Assembly: GCF_022761015.1 (NCBI RefSeq)
Contig: NZ_JAKWJQ010000001.1
Coordinates: 868,001-932,000, forward strand
DNA: 64,000 nucleotides
Direction: 5' to 3'
From: Humibacter sp. RRB41
GTDB taxonomy: Bacteria; Actinomycetota; Actinomycetes; Actinomycetales; Microbacteriaceae
Below are positions 25,148 through 35,081 of the stretch, in pieces. Position 1 is the first letter of the stretch. Every line of letters starts with the position of its first letter. A program made the translations under genes and the position numbers. Below the pieces are notes generated by a model, which worked only from the letters and a program-made list of their open reading frames with translations, ran no database searches and was not told where the DNA came from.

Positions 25148-25987
25148 ATGGCTATTCGCAAGTACAAGCCGACGACCCCGGGTCGCCGTGGCTCCTCCGT
25201 GGCCGATTTCGCCGAGATCACTCGGTCGACGCCGGAGAAGTCGCTGCTGCGCCCGCTGTCGAAGACCGGTGGCCGCAACAACCAGGGCCGCATCACCACC
25301 CGCCACATCGGCGGTGGCCACAAGCGCCAGTACCGCGTCATCGACTTCCGTCGCAATGACAAAGACGGCGTGAACGCCAAGGTCGCGCACATCGAGTACG
25401 ACCCGAACCGCACGGCGCGCATCGCGCTGCTGCACTTCGTGGACGGCACCAAGCGCTACATCATCGCTCCCGACAAGCTCAAGCAGGGCGACATCGTGGA
25501 GTCGGGCGCCGGCGCCGACATCAAGCCGGGTAACAACCTGCCGCTGCGCAACATCCCGACAGGTACGGTCATCCACGCGATCGAGCTCAAGCCGGGTGGA
25601 GGCGCGAAGATCGCGCGCTCGGCCGGTGCATCGGTTCGCCTCGTTGCGAAGGACGGCCCCTACGCCCAGCTGCGTATGCCGTCCGGCGAGATCCGCAACG
25701 TGGATGTCCGCTGCCGCGCCACGATCGGCGAGGTCGGCAACGCCGAGCAGTCGAACATCAACTGGGGCAAGGCGGGCCGCCTGCGCTGGAAGGGCGTCCG
25801 CCCGACCGTGCGTGGTGTCGCGATGAACCCGGTCGACCACCCGCACGGTGGTGGTGAGGGCAAGACCTCCGGTGGTCGCCACCCGGTCAGCCCGTGGGGC
25901 CAGAAGGAAGGCCGCACGCGCCATCCCAACAAGGAAAGCGACAAGCTGATCGTCCGCCGCCGTAACGCCGGCAAGAAGCGCAAGTAG
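25148..25987 (+). CDS. rplB: Ribosomal protein L2
   Basis: The 279-residue protein begins [17 protein letters not shown] and carries the C-terminal loop [20 protein letters not shown], whose histidine is at the peptidyl-transferase centre. Length and order are normal, and the C-terminus is very basic. rpsS follows after 13 bases. Confidence 0.98.
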   Translation: MAIRKYKPTTPGRRGSSVADFAEITRSTPEKSLLRPLSKTGGRNNQGRITTRHIGGGHKRQYRVIDFRRNDKDGVNAKVAHIEYDPNRTARIALLHFVDGTKRYIIAPDKLKQGDIVESGAGADIKPGNNLPLRNIPTGTVIHAIELKPGGGAKIARSAGASVRLVAKDGPYAQLRMPSGEIRNVDVRCRATIGEVGNAEQSNINWGKAGRLRWKGVRPTVRGVAMNPVDHPHGGGEGKTSGGRHPVSPWGQKEGRTRHPNKESDKLIVRRRNAGKKRK

Positions 25988-26000
25988 GAGTAAGTAGAAG

Positions 26001-26282
26001 ATGCCTCGCAGTCTCAAGAAGGGCCCCTTCGTCGACGAGCACCTGCTTACCAAGGTGGTTCGGGCGAACGAGTCCAACAGCAAGAACGTCATCAAGACGT
26101 GGTCCCGTCGCTCCATGATCGTGCCGGCCATGCTCGGCCACACGATCGCGGTGCACGACGGCCGCAAGCACATCCCGGTCTTCGTCACTGAGACGATGGT
26201 CGGCCACAAGCTCGGGGAGTTCGCCCCGACCCGCACCTTCAGGGGACACGTGAAGGACGACAAGAAGGGTCGTCGCCGCTAG
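26001..26282 (+). CDS. rpsS: Ribosomal protein S19
   Basis: The 93-residue protein begins [15 protein letters not shown] and contains [19 protein letters not shown], both S19 hallmarks. It contacts S13 and the 16S rRNA head. The stop lies 25 bases before the rplV start, which is preceded by AGGAGGAGA. Confidence 0.98.
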   Translation: MPRSLKKGPFVDEHLLTKVVRANESNSKNVIKTWSRRSMIVPAMLGHTIAVHDGRKHIPVFVTETMVGHKLGEFAPTRTFRGHVKDDKKGRRR

Positions 26283-26307
26283 TCGGTGACAAGAGGAGGA
26301 GAGAGAA

Positions 26308-26673
26308 ATGGTGGAGTCGATCGCCCGAGTGCGACACATCCGCGTTACGCCTCAGAAGGCTCGTCGTGTCGTCGATCTGATCCGCGGCAAGCAGGCTGAG
26401 GAGGCCTTGGCCATCCTGAAGTTCGCGCCCCAGGGCGCGAGCGAGCCGGTCTACAAGCTCGTGGCATCCGCAATGGCGAATGCCCGTGTGAAGGCCGACG
26501 CGTCGAACCAGTACCTGGACGAGCGTGACCTCTACGTGAGCCGCGCCTTCGTCGACGAGGGTACGACGCTCAAGCGTTTCCAGCCCCGTGCACAGGGACG
26601 CGCGTTCCGTATCAACAAGCGCACCAGCCACATCACTGTTGTGCTGGCCACACCTGACGAGGGGACGAAGTAA
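26308..26673 (+). CDS. rplV: Ribosomal protein L22
   Basis: The 121-residue protein has [20 protein letters not shown] and the tunnel-lining hairpin end ([20 protein letters not shown]). It binds 23S rRNA and narrows the exit tunnel; macrolide resistance changes map to this hairpin in other bacteria, and none is evident here. The stop codon overlaps the rpsC start by one base. Confidence 0.98.
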   Translation: MVESIARVRHIRVTPQKARRVVDLIRGKQAEEALAILKFAPQGASEPVYKLVASAMANARVKADASNQYLDERDLYVSRAFVDEGTTLKRFQPRAQGRAFRINKRTSHITVVLATPDEGTK

Positions 26674-27428
26674 TGGGTCAGAAAGTCAACCCCTACGGCT
26701 TCCGTCTGGGAATCACTACGGACCACGTGTCGCGCTGGTTCTCGGACTCGACGAAGCCCGGACAGCGTTACTCCGACTATGTCGCCGAGGACGTCAAGAT
26801 CCGTCGCCTGCTGGCGACGCAGCTCGACCGTGCCGGCGTTTCGCGCATCGAGATCGAGCGCACCCGTGACCGCGTGCGTGTGGACATCCACACCGCGCGC
26901 CCCGGCATCGTCATCGGTCGCCGAGGCGCAGAGGCCGAGCGCATCCGCTCCGACCTCGAGAAGCTCACCGGCAAGCAGATTCAGCTGAACATCCTCGAGG
27001 TGAAGAACCCCGAAGCGGATGCCCAGCTCGTCGCCCAGGGCATCGCCGAGCAGCTCTCCGCCCGCGTGGCATTCCGCCGCGCGATGCGCAAGGGTCTGCA
27101 GGGCGCACAGCGTGCAGGCGCCAAGGGTGTTCGCATCCAGGTGTCCGGCCGCCTCGGTGGCGCTGAGATGAGCCGTTCGGAGTTCTACCGCGAGGGTCGT
27201 GTGCCGCTGCACACGCTTCGCGCGAACATCGACTACGGCTTCTACGAGGCCAAGACCACCTTCGGTCGCATCGGTGTGAAGGTCTGGATCTACAAGGGCG
27301 ACATCACCAACAAGGAACTCGCACGCGAGCAGGCTGCCGCCAAGTCCGGCCGCCCTGAGCGCAGCGACCGCCCGCGCCGTGCGCCCCGCGCCCAGGCCGA
27401 GGCCGCGCAAGAAGGAGCCAGTGCATAA
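26673..27428 (+). CDS. rpsC: Ribosomal protein S3
   Basis: The 251-residue protein has the N-terminal [14 protein letters not shown], a KH domain with the GxxG-type loop [14 protein letters not shown], and the C-terminal S3 domain. The last 30 residues are a basic and Ala-rich tail ([17 protein letters not shown]), somewhat longer than in E. coli (233 residues) and common in actinobacteria. It guards the mRNA entry channel. rplP follows after two bases. Confidence 0.98.
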   Translation: MGQKVNPYGFRLGITTDHVSRWFSDSTKPGQRYSDYVAEDVKIRRLLATQLDRAGVSRIEIERTRDRVRVDIHTARPGIVIGRRGAEAERIRSDLEKLTGKQIQLNILEVKNPEADAQLVAQGIAEQLSARVAFRRAMRKGLQGAQRAGAKGVRIQVSGRLGGAEMSRSEFYREGRVPLHTLRANIDYGFYEAKTTFGRIGVKVWIYKGDITNKELAREQAAAKSGRPERSDRPRRAPRAQAEAAQEGASA

Positions 27429-27430
27429 CC

Positions 27431-27850
27431 ATGTTGATTCCACGCAGAGTCAAGCACCGCAAGCAGCACCACCCCGGCCGTACCGGCCAGGCGACCGGTG
27501 GCACGACGGTGACTTTCGGTGAGTACGGCATCCAGGCCCTGACGCCCGCATACGTGACCAACAGGCAGATCGAGTCCGCTCGTATCGCCATGACCCGTCA
27601 CATCAAGCGTGGTGGAAAGGTGTGGATCAACATCTACCCCGACCGTCCGCTCACGAAGAAGCCGGCCGAAACCCGCATGGGTTCCGGTAAGGGTTCCCCC
27701 GAGTGGTGGGTCGCGAACGTCAAGCCGGGCCGAGTGCTCTTCGAGGTCGCCGGCGTCGATGAGACGCTGGCCCGCGAGGCACTCACCCGTGCCATTCACA
27801 AGCTGCCCCTCAAGGCACGCATCATCAAGCGCGAGGAGGGTGACGCGTAA
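27431..27850 (+). CDS. rplP: Ribosomal protein L16
   Basis: The 139-residue protein starts [20 protein letters not shown] and contains [20 protein letters not shown], which are L16 signatures. It organises the A-site side of 23S rRNA and is needed for late 50S assembly. The stop overlaps the start of rpmC by one base. Confidence 0.98.
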   Translation: MLIPRRVKHRKQHHPGRTGQATGGTTVTFGEYGIQALTPAYVTNRQIESARIAMTRHIKRGGKVWINIYPDRPLTKKPAETRMGSGKGSPEWWVANVKPGRVLFEVAGVDETLAREALTRAIHKLPLKARIIKREEGDA

Positions 27851-28185
27851 TGGCGATCGGATCCAAGGAGCTTGTCTCCTCAGAGCTCGACACCTTCGAC
27901 GACGAGAAGCTCGTCGATGAATTGAAGAAGTCCAAGGAAGAGCTGTTCAACCTGCGCTTCCAGTCGGCGACCGGCCAGCTCGAGAGCCACGGCCGTCTGC
28001 GCGCTGTCAAGCGCGACATCGCCCGCATCTACACGGTGATTCGCGAGCGCGAGCTCGGCATCCGTGCGACGCCGGCACCGGTCGAGGTTCCCGCCAAGGC
28101 CGAGAAGAAGAAGTCCACCAAGAAGGCGGATGCCGCAGCTGATGCTGCTCAGGCTCCGGCCGAGACGAAAGAGGAGGCGGAGTAA
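27850..28185 (+). CDS. rpmC: Ribosomal protein L29 with long C-terminal tail
   Basis: Residues from about 14 to 77 are a normal L29 ([20 protein letters not shown], then [20 protein letters not shown]). After it comes a tail of some 35 residues rich in Lys, Ala and Glu ([20 protein letters not shown]). Typical L29 has 60-75 residues, so at 111 this one is clearly extended at both ends. It overlaps rplP and rpsQ by one base each. The tail resembles the low-complexity parts of S17, L15 and L17 in this window. Confidence 0.95.
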   Translation: MAIGSKELVSSELDTFDDEKLVDELKKSKEELFNLRFQSATGQLESHGRLRAVKRDIARIYTVIRERELGIRATPAPVEVPAKAEKKKSTKKADAAADAAQAPAETKEEAE

Positions 28186-28553
28186 TGGCTGCCACCAAGG
28201 CCAAGACCGCCGAAGCTCAGTCCGACAAGGCCCAGGCCTCGAAGACCGAGACCGCTGCCGCCGGTCACGAGCACGCGGCGCACGACATCAAGGATGCAAA
28301 CGCTCGCGGTTACCGCAAGACGCGCCGTGGTTACGTCGTCAGCGACAAGATGGACAAGACCATCGTCGTCGAGGTCGAGGACCGCGTTAAGCACCCGCTG
28401 TACGGCAAGGTCATCCGTCGCACCACCAAGGTGAAGGCGCACGACGACCTGAACACGGCGGGCGTGGGCGACCTCGTCGTCATCAACGAGACCCGTCCGA
28501 CCAGCGCCACCAAGCGCTGGCGCCTGGTCGAGATCCTCGAGAAGGCCAAGTAG
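28185..28553 (+). CDS. rpsQ: Ribosomal protein S17 with N-terminal extension
   Basis: The S17 OB-fold starts near residue 43 ([20 protein letters not shown], then [20 protein letters not shown]). It is preceded by about 40 residues of Ala, Lys and Glu-rich sequence with two histidines ([14 protein letters not shown]). The usual S17 is 80-90 residues; this has 122. ATG 28185 overlaps the rpmC stop and no better internal start is placed at the domain edge, so the extension is probably real. rplN follows after 35 bases. Confidence 0.95.
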   Translation: MAATKAKTAEAQSDKAQASKTETAAAGHEHAAHDIKDANARGYRKTRRGYVVSDKMDKTIVVEVEDRVKHPLYGKVIRRTTKVKAHDDLNTAGVGDLVVINETRPTSATKRWRLVEILEKAK

Positions 28554-28588
28554 GCCTCCTGGCTTACTTGTGACAAGGAGTTAGAGAA

Positions 28589-28957
28589 GTGCTTCAGCAG
28601 GAATCACGCGTTAAGGTCGCCGACAACACCGGCGCCAAGGAGCTGCTCACAATCCGCGTTCTCGGTGGCTCGAAGCGTCGTTACGCCGGCCTCGGCGACA
28701 CGATCGTCGCGACGGTGAAGGATGCCATCCCCGGCGGAAACGTGAAGAAGGGCGATGTGGTCAAGGCCGTCATCGTCCGCACCAAGAAGAACACCCGTCG
28801 TTCAGACGGGTCGTACATCAAGTTCGACGAGAACGCCGCAGTGATCTTGAACCCGAACGGCGAGCCCCGCGGAACCCGAATCTTCGGACCGGTCGGCCGC
28901 GAGCTGCGCGACAAGAGGTTCATGAAGATCATCTCGCTGGCACCGGAGGTCATCTAG
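28589..28957 (+). CDS. rplN: Ribosomal protein L14
   Basis: The 122-residue protein begins [20 protein letters not shown] and contains [20 protein letters not shown], giving full agreement with L14. It starts with GTG and is preceded by AAGGAG. L14 lies at the subunit interface and binds the silencing factor RsfS. rplX follows after two bases. Confidence 0.98.
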   Translation: MLQQESRVKVADNTGAKELLTIRVLGGSKRRYAGLGDTIVATVKDAIPGGNVKKGDVVKAVIVRTKKNTRRSDGSYIKFDENAAVILNPNGEPRGTRIFGPVGRELRDKRFMKIISLAPEVI

Positions 28958-28959
28958 TC

Positions 28960-29319
28960 ATGGCGAACATCAAGAAGGGTGACCTGGTTCAGGTCATCAC
29001 CGGCGCGAGCCAGGCACGCGGCGGGGACCGCGGCAAGCAGGGACGGGTCATCGAGGTGCTCGTCGAGCAGAATCGCGTCGTCGTCGAGGGCGTGAACTAC
29101 GTCACGAAGCACGTCAAGGTCGGTCAGACCCAGCGCGGCTCGAAGACCGGTGGCATCGAGACGCACGAGGCACCGATCCACGTGTCGAACGTCGCGATCG
29201 TCGATCCCGAGACGAAGACACCGACCCGCGTGGGTTTCCGCGAGGAGAAGGTGACGAAGGACGGCGTGACCAAGACCGTACGCGTCCGTTACGCCAAGAA
29301 GTCAGGTAAGGACCTGTAA
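28960..29319 (+). CDS. rplX: Ribosomal protein L24
   Basis: The 119-residue protein has a KOW motif near the N-terminus ([20 protein letters not shown], then [11 protein letters not shown]) and [20 protein letters not shown]. Length is slightly above the family mean of about 105. L24 is an initiator of 50S assembly. The stop overlaps the rplE start by one base. Confidence 0.98.
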   Translation: MANIKKGDLVQVITGASQARGGDRGKQGRVIEVLVEQNRVVVEGVNYVTKHVKVGQTQRGSKTGGIETHEAPIHVSNVAIVDPETKTPTRVGFREEKVTKDGVTKTVRVRYAKKSGKDL

Positions 29320-29903
29320 TGAGCGACACTGCAACTGCCGCGCCGGCTGGCAAGATCCAGCCGCGCCTCAAGCAGAAGTACAAGAACGAGATCGCAGCCC
29401 AGCTCACCGAGCAGTTCGGCTACGCCAACGTCAACCAGGTTCCCGGTCTCGTGAAGATCGTCGTGAACTCTGGCGTCGGCGAGGCGGCCCGCGACGGCAA
29501 GATCATCGACGGTGCGGTCGCAGACCTCACCAAGATCACCGGTCAGAAGCCGCAGGTCACGAAGGCCCGTCAGTCCATCGCGCAGTTCAAGCTGCGCGAG
29601 GGTCAGCCGATCGGCGCGCACGTCACGCTGCGCGGCGACCGGGCGTGGGAGTTCCTCGACCGTCTGCTGTCGCTCGCGCTTCCGCGCATCCGCGACTTCC
29701 GCGGTCTTTCGGATCGCCAGTTCGACGGCCACGGCAACTACACGTTCGGTGTTCAGGAGCAGTCGATCTTCCACGAGATCGATCAGGACAAGATCGACCG
29801 CGTTCGCGGTTTCGACATCACAGTCGTCACCACTGCGAAGACGGATGACGAGGGTCGCGCGCTGCTGAAGGCGCTCGGTTTCCCGTTCAAGTCGAACGAC
29901 TAG
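29319..29903 (+). CDS. rplE: Ribosomal protein L5
   Basis: The 194-residue protein has [20 protein letters not shown], then [13 protein letters not shown] and [20 protein letters not shown], all L5 signatures. It holds 5S rRNA in the 50S central protuberance. In many bacteria the next gene is rpsN/rpsZ (S14); here the next 131 bases hold no gene and rpsH follows. Confidence 0.98.
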   Translation: MSDTATAAPAGKIQPRLKQKYKNEIAAQLTEQFGYANVNQVPGLVKIVVNSGVGEAARDGKIIDGAVADLTKITGQKPQVTKARQSIAQFKLREGQPIGAHVTLRGDRAWEFLDRLLSLALPRIRDFRGLSDRQFDGHGNYTFGVQEQSIFHEIDQDKIDRVRGFDITVVTTAKTDDEGRALLKALGFPFKSND

Positions 29904-29947
29904 GTCTCGATATGCGTGCCCGTTTCGCGAGCGCGCTACCCGACCAC
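29904..29947. repeat. Degenerate half copy of the dispersed GTCTCGATACGCG repeat
   Basis: The segment starts with GTCTCGATATGCGTGC right after the rplE stop and ends ACCCGACCACCGG. It resembles the right arms of the palindromic elements at 38482-38580 and 44179-44283, with several changes. Confidence 0.55.
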
Positions 29948-29948
29948 C

Positions 29949-29972
29949 GGGAGCCGACAGCCGTCGGCTCCC
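29949..29972 (+). promoter_or_regulatory. Strong hairpin between rplE and rpsH
   Basis: GGGAGCCGAC pairs with GTCGGCTCCC across a 4-base loop (10 bp, perfect). There is no T-run, so it is more likely an mRNA processing or pausing element than a terminator; transcription must continue into rpsH. Confidence 0.5.
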
Positions 29973-30034
29973 ACCACCGCAGGTCGGTTCCCTTGTAAAG
30001 GGCCCCGAAACCTGGTGAACAAAGGAAAAACCCC

Positions 30035-30433
30035 ATGACCATGACAGATCCGGTCGCAGACATGCTGACCAGACTGCGCAACGCCAATTCGGCGTTCCAC
30101 GACACCGTGTCGATGCCCAACTCGAAGCTGAAGTCTCATATTGCCGAGATCCTCAAGCACGAGGGCTACATCTCCGAGTGGGCCATCAGCGACGCTCGAG
30201 TCGGCCAAACCCTCACGCTGAACCTCAAGTTCGGACCGAACCGCGAGCGTTCCATCGCGGGCATCAAGCGCGTCTCCAAGCCGGGACTGCGCGTCTACGC
30301 GAAGTCGACCGAGTTGCCTCGTGTGCTCGGCGGCCTCGGCGTCGCCATCCTGTCCACCTCCTCGGGTCTGCTCACGGACCGCGAGGCCGAGAAGAAGGGC
30401 GTAGGCGGGGAAGTCCTCGCTTACGTGTGGTAG
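30035..30433 (+). CDS. rpsH: Ribosomal protein S8
   Basis: The 132-residue protein begins [20 protein letters not shown] and ends with the S8 signature [26 protein letters not shown] stands before the first ATG. S8 is a central-domain assembly protein; in E. coli it represses the spc operon by binding mRNA near rplE, and the hairpin in the long rplE-rpsH gap may be worth comparing with that site. rplF follows after 4 bases. Confidence 0.98.
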   Translation: MTMTDPVADMLTRLRNANSAFHDTVSMPNSKLKSHIAEILKHEGYISEWAISDARVGQTLTLNLKFGPNRERSIAGIKRVSKPGLRVYAKSTELPRVLGGLGVAILSTSSGLLTDREAEKKGVGGEVLAYVW

Positions 30434-30437
30434 CACG

Positions 30438-30974
30438 ATGTCCCGAATCGGAAGACTCCCCATCGACATTCCTGCCGGCGTCGACGTCAAGGTCGAAGGC
30501 CAGGATGTGACCGTCAAGGGCCCGAAGGGCGAGCTGTCGCTCACTGTGGCCCAGCCCATCCAGGTGCGGCTCGAGGAGAAGCAGGTTCTCGTCACCCGCC
30601 CGGATGACGAGCGCACGTCGCGTTCACTCCACGGCCTCACCCGCACGCTGATCAACAACCAGATCATCGGCGTCACGCAGGGTTACACCAAGGCTCTCGA
30701 GATCGTCGGCACGGGTTACCGCGTCGCGCAGAAGGGCTCGTCCATCGAGTTCGCCCTCGGGTTCTCGCACCCCGTCACCGTCGAGCCGCCTTCGGGCATC
30801 AGCCTCACGGTCGAGGGCAACAACAAGGTCACGGTCACCGGCATCGACAAGCAAGCAGTCGGCGAGGCCGCCGCGAACATCCGCAAGATCAAGAAGCCGG
30901 AACCGTACAAGGGCAAGGGCATTCGCTACGCAGGCGAGGTCGTCCGTCGTAAGGCCGGAAAGGCTGGTAAGTAA
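30438..30974 (+). CDS. rplF: Ribosomal protein L6
   Basis: The 178-residue protein begins [20 protein letters not shown] and ends with the L6 signature [20 protein letters not shown]. It has two L6 domains of normal length. It is located near the sarcin-ricin loop of the 50S subunit. rplR follows after two bases. Confidence 0.98.
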   Translation: MSRIGRLPIDIPAGVDVKVEGQDVTVKGPKGELSLTVAQPIQVRLEEKQVLVTRPDDERTSRSLHGLTRTLINNQIIGVTQGYTKALEIVGTGYRVAQKGSSIEFALGFSHPVTVEPPSGISLTVEGNNKVTVTGIDKQAVGEAAANIRKIKKPEPYKGKGIRYAGEVVRRKAGKAGK

Positions 30975-30976
30975 GC

Positions 30977-31336
30977 ATGAGCGTCAAGAGCAAGTCAGCG
31001 GCACGCGACCGCCGGCACGCGCGCCTTCGCAAGAAGGTCGTGGGCACGGCTGGTCGGCCGCGTCTGGTCGTCACGCGCTCCGCGCGTCACGTGTTCGTGC
31101 AGGTCGTCGACGACGCCAAGGGCCACACGCTGGCCTCCGCGTCGACCCTCGAAGCAGACCTGAGGGCCTTCGACGGTGACAAGACCGCCAAGGCCCGTAA
31201 GGTCGGCGAGCTCGTCGCCGAGCGCGCCAAGAAGGCCGGCGTCGACGAGGTCGTCTTCGACCGAGGCGGCAACAAGTACGCAGGTCGGGTCGCGGCGATC
31301 GCCGACGGTGCCCGGGAAGGTGGGCTGAACCTGTGA
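30977..31336 (+). CDS. rplR: Ribosomal protein L18
   Basis: The 119-residue protein has the L18 pattern [20 protein letters not shown] and [20 protein letters not shown]. It binds 5S rRNA together with L5. Its TGA overlaps the GTG start of rpsE by four bases, so the two are translationally coupled. Confidence 0.98.
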   Translation: MSVKSKSAARDRRHARLRKKVVGTAGRPRLVVTRSARHVFVQVVDDAKGHTLASASTLEADLRAFDGDKTAKARKVGELVAERAKKAGVDEVVFDRGGNKYAGRVAAIADGAREGGLNL

Positions 31337-32076
31337 GTGACGTTCAGAACGAGAACAAGACCGACAAGACGGACAAGAAGGAGCAGGACGTGGCCGCCGA
31401 GCAGACGACTGCCGACAAGCCCGTCGAGACTGCGGCAGGCACGGACACCACGAGCCGTGACGCCCGCGATTCACGTCGTGGCGGACGCGACCGCAACCAG
31501 GGCGGTCGTGACCGCAGCGGCCGCGACACCGACAAGAGCCAGTTCCTCGAGCGCGTTGTCACCATCAACCGCGTCTCGAAGGTGGTCAAGGGTGGTCGTC
31601 GCTTCAGCTTCACCGCACTGGTCGTCGTCGGAGACGGCAACGGCCTGGTGGGTGTCGGCTACGGCAAGGCCCGCGAGGTGCCGCTGGCGATCTCGAAGGG
31701 CGTCGAAGAGGCGAAGAAGAACTTCTTCCGCGTTCCTCGCGTCGCCAACACCATCCCGCACCCTGTGCAGGGCGAAGCCGCGGCCGGTGTCGTGCTCCTC
31801 CGTCCGGCCGGCCCCGGTACCGGTGTCATCGCCGGTGGCCCGGTGCGTGCCGTACTCGAGTGCGCAGGCATCCACGACGTGCTGAGCAAGTCCCTCGGTT
31901 CGTCGAACACCATCAACATCGTGCACGCGACAGTTGCCGCGCTGCAGCAGCTCGAGGAACCTCGTGCCGTTGCCGCCCGACGCGGGCTCGACTTCGACGA
32001 GGTCGCTCCCGCGCGGTTGATCCGTGCAGAGGCACAGGCGGCAGAGGCCGCCCGGACCGCGAAGGCTGGTGCGTGA
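31333..32076 (+). CDS. rpsE: Ribosomal protein S5 with N-terminal extension
   Basis: The S5 fold begins near residue 70 ([20 protein letters not shown]) and continues through [20 protein letters not shown] and [16 protein letters not shown]. Before it are about 68 disordered residues: first acidic and Lys-rich ([13 protein letters not shown]), then Arg/Gly/Asp-rich ([18 protein letters not shown]). E. coli S5 has 167 residues; this has 247. GTG 31333 overlaps the rplR stop and no start codon lies closer to the domain with a better site. rpmD overlaps by one base. Confidence 0.97.
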   Translation: MSDVQNENKTDKTDKKEQDVAAEQTTADKPVETAAGTDTTSRDARDSRRGGRDRNQGGRDRSGRDTDKSQFLERVVTINRVSKVVKGGRRFSFTALVVVGDGNGLVGVGYGKAREVPLAISKGVEEAKKNFFRVPRVANTIPHPVQGEAAAGVVLLRPAGPGTGVIAGGPVRAVLECAGIHDVLSKSLGSSNTINIVHATVAALQQLEEPRAVAARRGLDFDEVAPARLIRAEAQAAEAARTAKAGA

Positions 32077-32258
32077 TGGCACAGCTCAAGGTGACCCAGA
32101 TCAAGTCCAAAGTAAGTGAGAAGCAGAACCAGCGCGACACGCTTCGCAGCCTGGGTCTGAAGCGCATCGGTGACGTCGTCGTTCGTGAGGACACTCCTCA
32201 GAACCGTGGCTACGTCAAGACGGTAGCTCACCTGGTGAAGGTCGAGGAGATTGACTAA
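32076..32258 (+). CDS. rpmD: Ribosomal protein L30
   Basis: The 60-residue protein reads [20 protein letters not shown] then [20 protein letters not shown], the normal bacterial L30. ATG 32076 overlaps the rpsE stop by one base (TGATG); an upstream open frame in the same phase is only a shadow. The stop overlaps the rplO start by one base. Confidence 0.97.
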   Translation: MAQLKVTQIKSKVSEKQNQRDTLRSLGLKRIGDVVVREDTPQNRGYVKTVAHLVKVEEID

Positions 32259-33004
32259 TGGCTGACGAGAAGAAGGTCGAGGCCGTGGCGGCCGAGACCG
32301 CTCCCGCCAAGAAGGCGCCCGCGAAGAAGGCGACCGCCCCGAAGTCGGATGCCGCTGCCAAGCCGGCCGCGAAGGCATCCGCCGAGAAGAAGGCGCCTGC
32401 CGCCAAGGCGACTGCGGCGAAGGACGACAAGAAGTCGTCCGACGCCAAGGCACCAGCCAAGGCGACCGCGAAGAAGGCTGAGGCCGGTACGGCTGACGCG
32501 TCGAGCGCAGCGGCCCCCAAGGCAGCTGCCGCGAAGAAGAAGAGCACGGCTGACACTCCGTCGCGCCCGCAGGTTCTGAAGGTGCACCACCTTCGCCCTG
32601 CTCCAGGAGCGAAGAAGGACCGCACCCGCGTCGGACGCGGTGAGGGCTCGAAGGGTAAGACGGCCGGTCGCGGTACCAAGGGAACCAAGGCGCGCTACCA
32701 GGTGCGCCCGGGCTTCGCGGGTGGCCAGCTGCCGTTCCACATGCGTTCGCCGAAGCTGCGCGGGTTCAAGAACCCGTTCCGCATCGAGTACCAGGTCGTG
32801 AACCTCGGCAAGCTGGCCGAGCTCTACCCGGCCGGTGGCGACGTGACCGTGAGCGACCTCGTCGCCAAGGGTGCTGTTCGCAAGAACGAGAAGGTCAAGG
32901 TCCTGGGCAACGGCGAGATCGCCGTCAAGCTGAACGTCGTGGTCGACAAGGTCTCCGGTTCTGCCGAAGAGAAGATCGTCGCGGCCGGGGGCTCGGTCAA
33001 GTAG
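32258..33004 (+). CDS. rplO: Ribosomal protein L15 with 100-residue Ala/Lys-rich extension
   Basis: The L15 domain begins near residue 104 ([20 protein letters not shown], then [20 protein letters not shown]) and has normal length. It is preceded by about 100 residues made almost only of Ala, Lys, Asp, Thr and Pro, with repeated K-K-A-P-A-K-K-A-type units (residues 17-60), like histone H1 tails. Usual L15 has 145-150 residues; this has 248. ATG 32258 overlaps the rpmD stop, and no in-frame start near the domain has a ribosome site. It ends 110 bases before secY. Confidence 0.96.
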   Translation: MADEKKVEAVAAETAPAKKAPAKKATAPKSDAAAKPAAKASAEKKAPAAKATAAKDDKKSSDAKAPAKATAKKAEAGTADASSAAAPKAAAAKKKSTADTPSRPQVLKVHHLRPAPGAKKDRTRVGRGEGSKGKTAGRGTKGTKARYQVRPGFAGGQLPFHMRSPKLRGFKNPFRIEYQVVNLGKLAELYPAGGDVTVSDLVAKGAVRKNEKVKVLGNGEIAVKLNVVVDKVSGSAEEKIVAAGGSVK

Positions 33005-33056
33005 GCTCCCACCGCCGCCGGATTCCAGGCATCCGGATTCACACCGTAAAGTAGTG

Positions 33057-33087
33057 CAGTCGGGTGGCCACCACGGCCACCCGACTG
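33057..33087 (+). promoter_or_regulatory. Hairpin in the rplO-secY leader
   Basis: CAGTCGGGTGGCC at 33057-33069 pairs perfectly with GGCCACCCGACTG at 33075-33087 (13 bp, 5-base loop). It is not followed by a T-run. It lies 27 bases before the TTG start of secY and could set secY level relative to the ribosomal genes. Confidence 0.55.
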
Positions 33088-33114
33088 ACTCCTTACCGGA
33101 AAGCAGGACGTCAC

Positions 33115-34437
33115 TTGTTCAACGCCGTCGTGCGGATCTTCCGCACCCCGGATCTTCGTAAGAAGATCGGCTTCACGCTCGCGATCATCGCGCTGTTCCG
33201 TCTGGGATCGTTCATTCCGGCCCCGTTCGTGGACTTCAGCAACGTTCAGGCGTGTCTGTCGGCCAACCAGGGCACGACCGGTCTCTACGAGCTGGTCAAC
33301 CTCTTCAGCGGCGGTGCGCTGCTGAAGCTGTCCATCTTCGCGCTGGGCATCATGCCGTACATCACGGCATCGATAATCGTGCAGCTGCTGCGCGTGGTCA
33401 TCCCTCACTTCGAGGCCCTCTACAAAGAGGGTCAGGCAGGTCAGTCGAAGCTGACCCAGTACACGCGCTATCTCACGATCGCACTCGGTGTGCTGCAGTC
33501 CACCACCCTCATCACGGTCGCCCGCAGCGGCGCCCTGTTCGGCTCGAACAGCACGTCGCAGTGCTCGCAGCTGATCACGGATGACTCGTGGTACGCCGTG
33601 CTCCTGATGGTCGTCACGATGACCGCCGGCACCGGCCTCATCATGTGGATGGGCGAGCTGGTGACCGAGAAGGGCATCGGCAACGGCATGTCGCTGTTGA
33701 TCTTCACGTCGATCGCCGCGCAGTTCCCCACGTCGCTCTGGGCGGTCGAGCAGACCTCCGGCTTCGAGATCTTCCTGGTCGTGATCGTGATCGGCCTGTT
33801 CATCGTCGCGGCGGTGGTGTTCGTCGAACAATCGCAACGGCGCATCCCTGTGCAATATGCGAAACGCATGGTCGGGCGGCGCACCTACGGCGGCAACAAC
33901 ACGTACATCCCGATCAAGGTGAACATGGCCGGTGTCATCCCGGTGATCTTCGCCTCGAGCCTCTTGTACCTGCCAGCCCTGATCGCGCAGTTCAACCAGC
34001 CGGCTCCCGGCAAGGAGCCGGCGCCGTGGGTGACCTGGATCACGAACTACCTGACGCAGGGCGATCACCCGCTCTACATGCTGATCTACGCGCTGCTCAT
34101 CGTCGGCTTCACGTACTTCTATGTCGCGATCACCTTCAACCCTGAAGAGGTCGCCGACAACATGAAGAAGTACGGCGGGTTCATCCCCGGCATTCGCGCG
34201 GGGCGTCCGACCGCCGAGTACCTCGACTACGTGTTGACGCGCATCACGCTTCCTGGATCGCTCTACCTCGCCGTGGTCGCCCTCATCCCGCTGGTCGCCT
34301 TCTCGTTGCTGGGCACCAGCCAGAACTTCATGTTCGGAGGAACGTCGATTCTGATCATCGTCGGTGTCGGCCTGGAGACGGTCAAGCAGATCGACTCGCA
34401 GCTGCAGCAACGCCACTACGAAGGGCTGCTCCGTTGA
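33115..34437 (+). CDS. secY: Preprotein translocase subunit SecY
   Basis: The 440-residue protein has ten membrane helices and the SecY signatures [20 protein letters not shown], then [15 protein letters not shown] and [19 protein letters not shown]. It forms the protein-conducting channel with SecE and SecG. TTG 33115 is chosen: AGGA lies 6 bases before it and the family begins F[11 protein letters not shown]; a GTG at 33064 would place the start inside the hairpin. The stop overlaps the adk start by four bases. Confidence 0.97.
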   Translation: MFNAVVRIFRTPDLRKKIGFTLAIIALFRLGSFIPAPFVDFSNVQACLSANQGTTGLYELVNLFSGGALLKLSIFALGIMPYITASIIVQLLRVVIPHFEALYKEGQAGQSKLTQYTRYLTIALGVLQSTTLITVARSGALFGSNSTSQCSQLITDDSWYAVLLMVVTMTAGTGLIMWMGELVTEKGIGNGMSLLIFTSIAAQFPTSLWAVEQTSGFEIFLVVIVIGLFIVAAVVFVEQSQRRIPVQYAKRMVGRRTYGGNNTYIPIKVNMAGVIPVIFASSLLYLPALIAQFNQPAPGKEPAPWVTWITNYLTQGDHPLYMLIYALLIVGFTYFYVAITFNPEEVADNMKKYGGFIPGIRAGRPTAEYLDYVLTRITLPGSLYLAVVALIPLVAFSLLGTSQNFMFGGTSILIIVGVGLETVKQIDSQLQQRHYEGLLR

Positions 34438-35069
34438 CCGAAGCGCACGAAGAGCGGAATCGAGAGCGCGGCGCGCGCCTTCTGATCGTCGGTCCTCCTG
34501 GCTCGGGCAAAGGAACACAGGCGACGTTCGTCGCCGATGCGTACGGCATTCCGGCCATCTCGACGGGCGACATCTTCCGTCACCACATCACCCACCAGAC
34601 CGAGCTCGGCATCAAGGTGAAGGCGATCGTGGATGCCGGCGACTACGTTCCCGACGACTTGACGAACCAGCTCATCGCGGCGCGGCTGTCCGAGCCCGAT
34701 GCTGCGAACGGTTTCCTGCTCGACGGGTACCCCCGAACGCTCGACCAGGTGGACTTCCTCGACGAGCTGCTCGCTTCAGACGGCAAGCTGGAGGCGGTCA
34801 TCCGTCTCACCGCCGACAAGGACGAACTCGTGAAACGCCTGACTCACAGGGCCCACGAGCAGGGTCGCGCCGACGATACCGAAGAGGCGATCCGTCACCG
34901 CCAGGATGTCTACAACGCGCAGACGGCGCCGATCATCGAGGTGTATCGCGAGCGCGGGCTCGTCGCCGAGGTCGACGGCATCGGCTCGGTGGACGAGGTG
35001 GCGGCGCGCATCCGCGAGGCGTTGGCCGCCCGTGGGATCGGCGAGGCCGGCGACACGGCAGCGGCCTGA
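34434..35069 (+). CDS. adk: Adenylate kinase (short, LID-less actinobacterial form)
   Basis: The 211-residue protein has the P-loop [14 protein letters not shown] (residues 16-29), [11 protein letters not shown], and [20 protein letters not shown]. The LID domain is replaced by a short loop ([19 protein letters not shown]), as in other actinobacteria. It converts ATP + AMP to two ADP. TTG 34434 overlaps the secY stop (TTGA), and no other start codon exists before the P-loop, so the charged 15-residue N-terminal extension is real. map follows after 12 bases. Confidence 0.96.
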   Translation: MTEAHEERNRERGARLLIVGPPGSGKGTQATFVADAYGIPAISTGDIFRHHITHQTELGIKVKAIVDAGDYVPDDLTNQLIAARLSEPDAANGFLLDGYPRTLDQVDFLDELLASDGKLEAVIRLTADKDELVKRLTHRAHEQGRADDTEEAIRHRQDVYNAQTAPIIEVYRERGLVAEVDGIGSVDEVAARIREALAARGIGEAGDTAAA

Positions 35070-35081
35070 GGCGACGACCTC

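Noticed and set aside
33064-33114. GTG 33064 as the secY start
   Set aside because: It lies inside a perfect hairpin, has no ribosome site and adds 17 residues not seen in SecY proteins.
32824-34518. Minus-strand open frame of 564 codons opposite secY
   Set aside because: Asp/His/Arg-rich antisense of hydrophobic codons; secY is certain.
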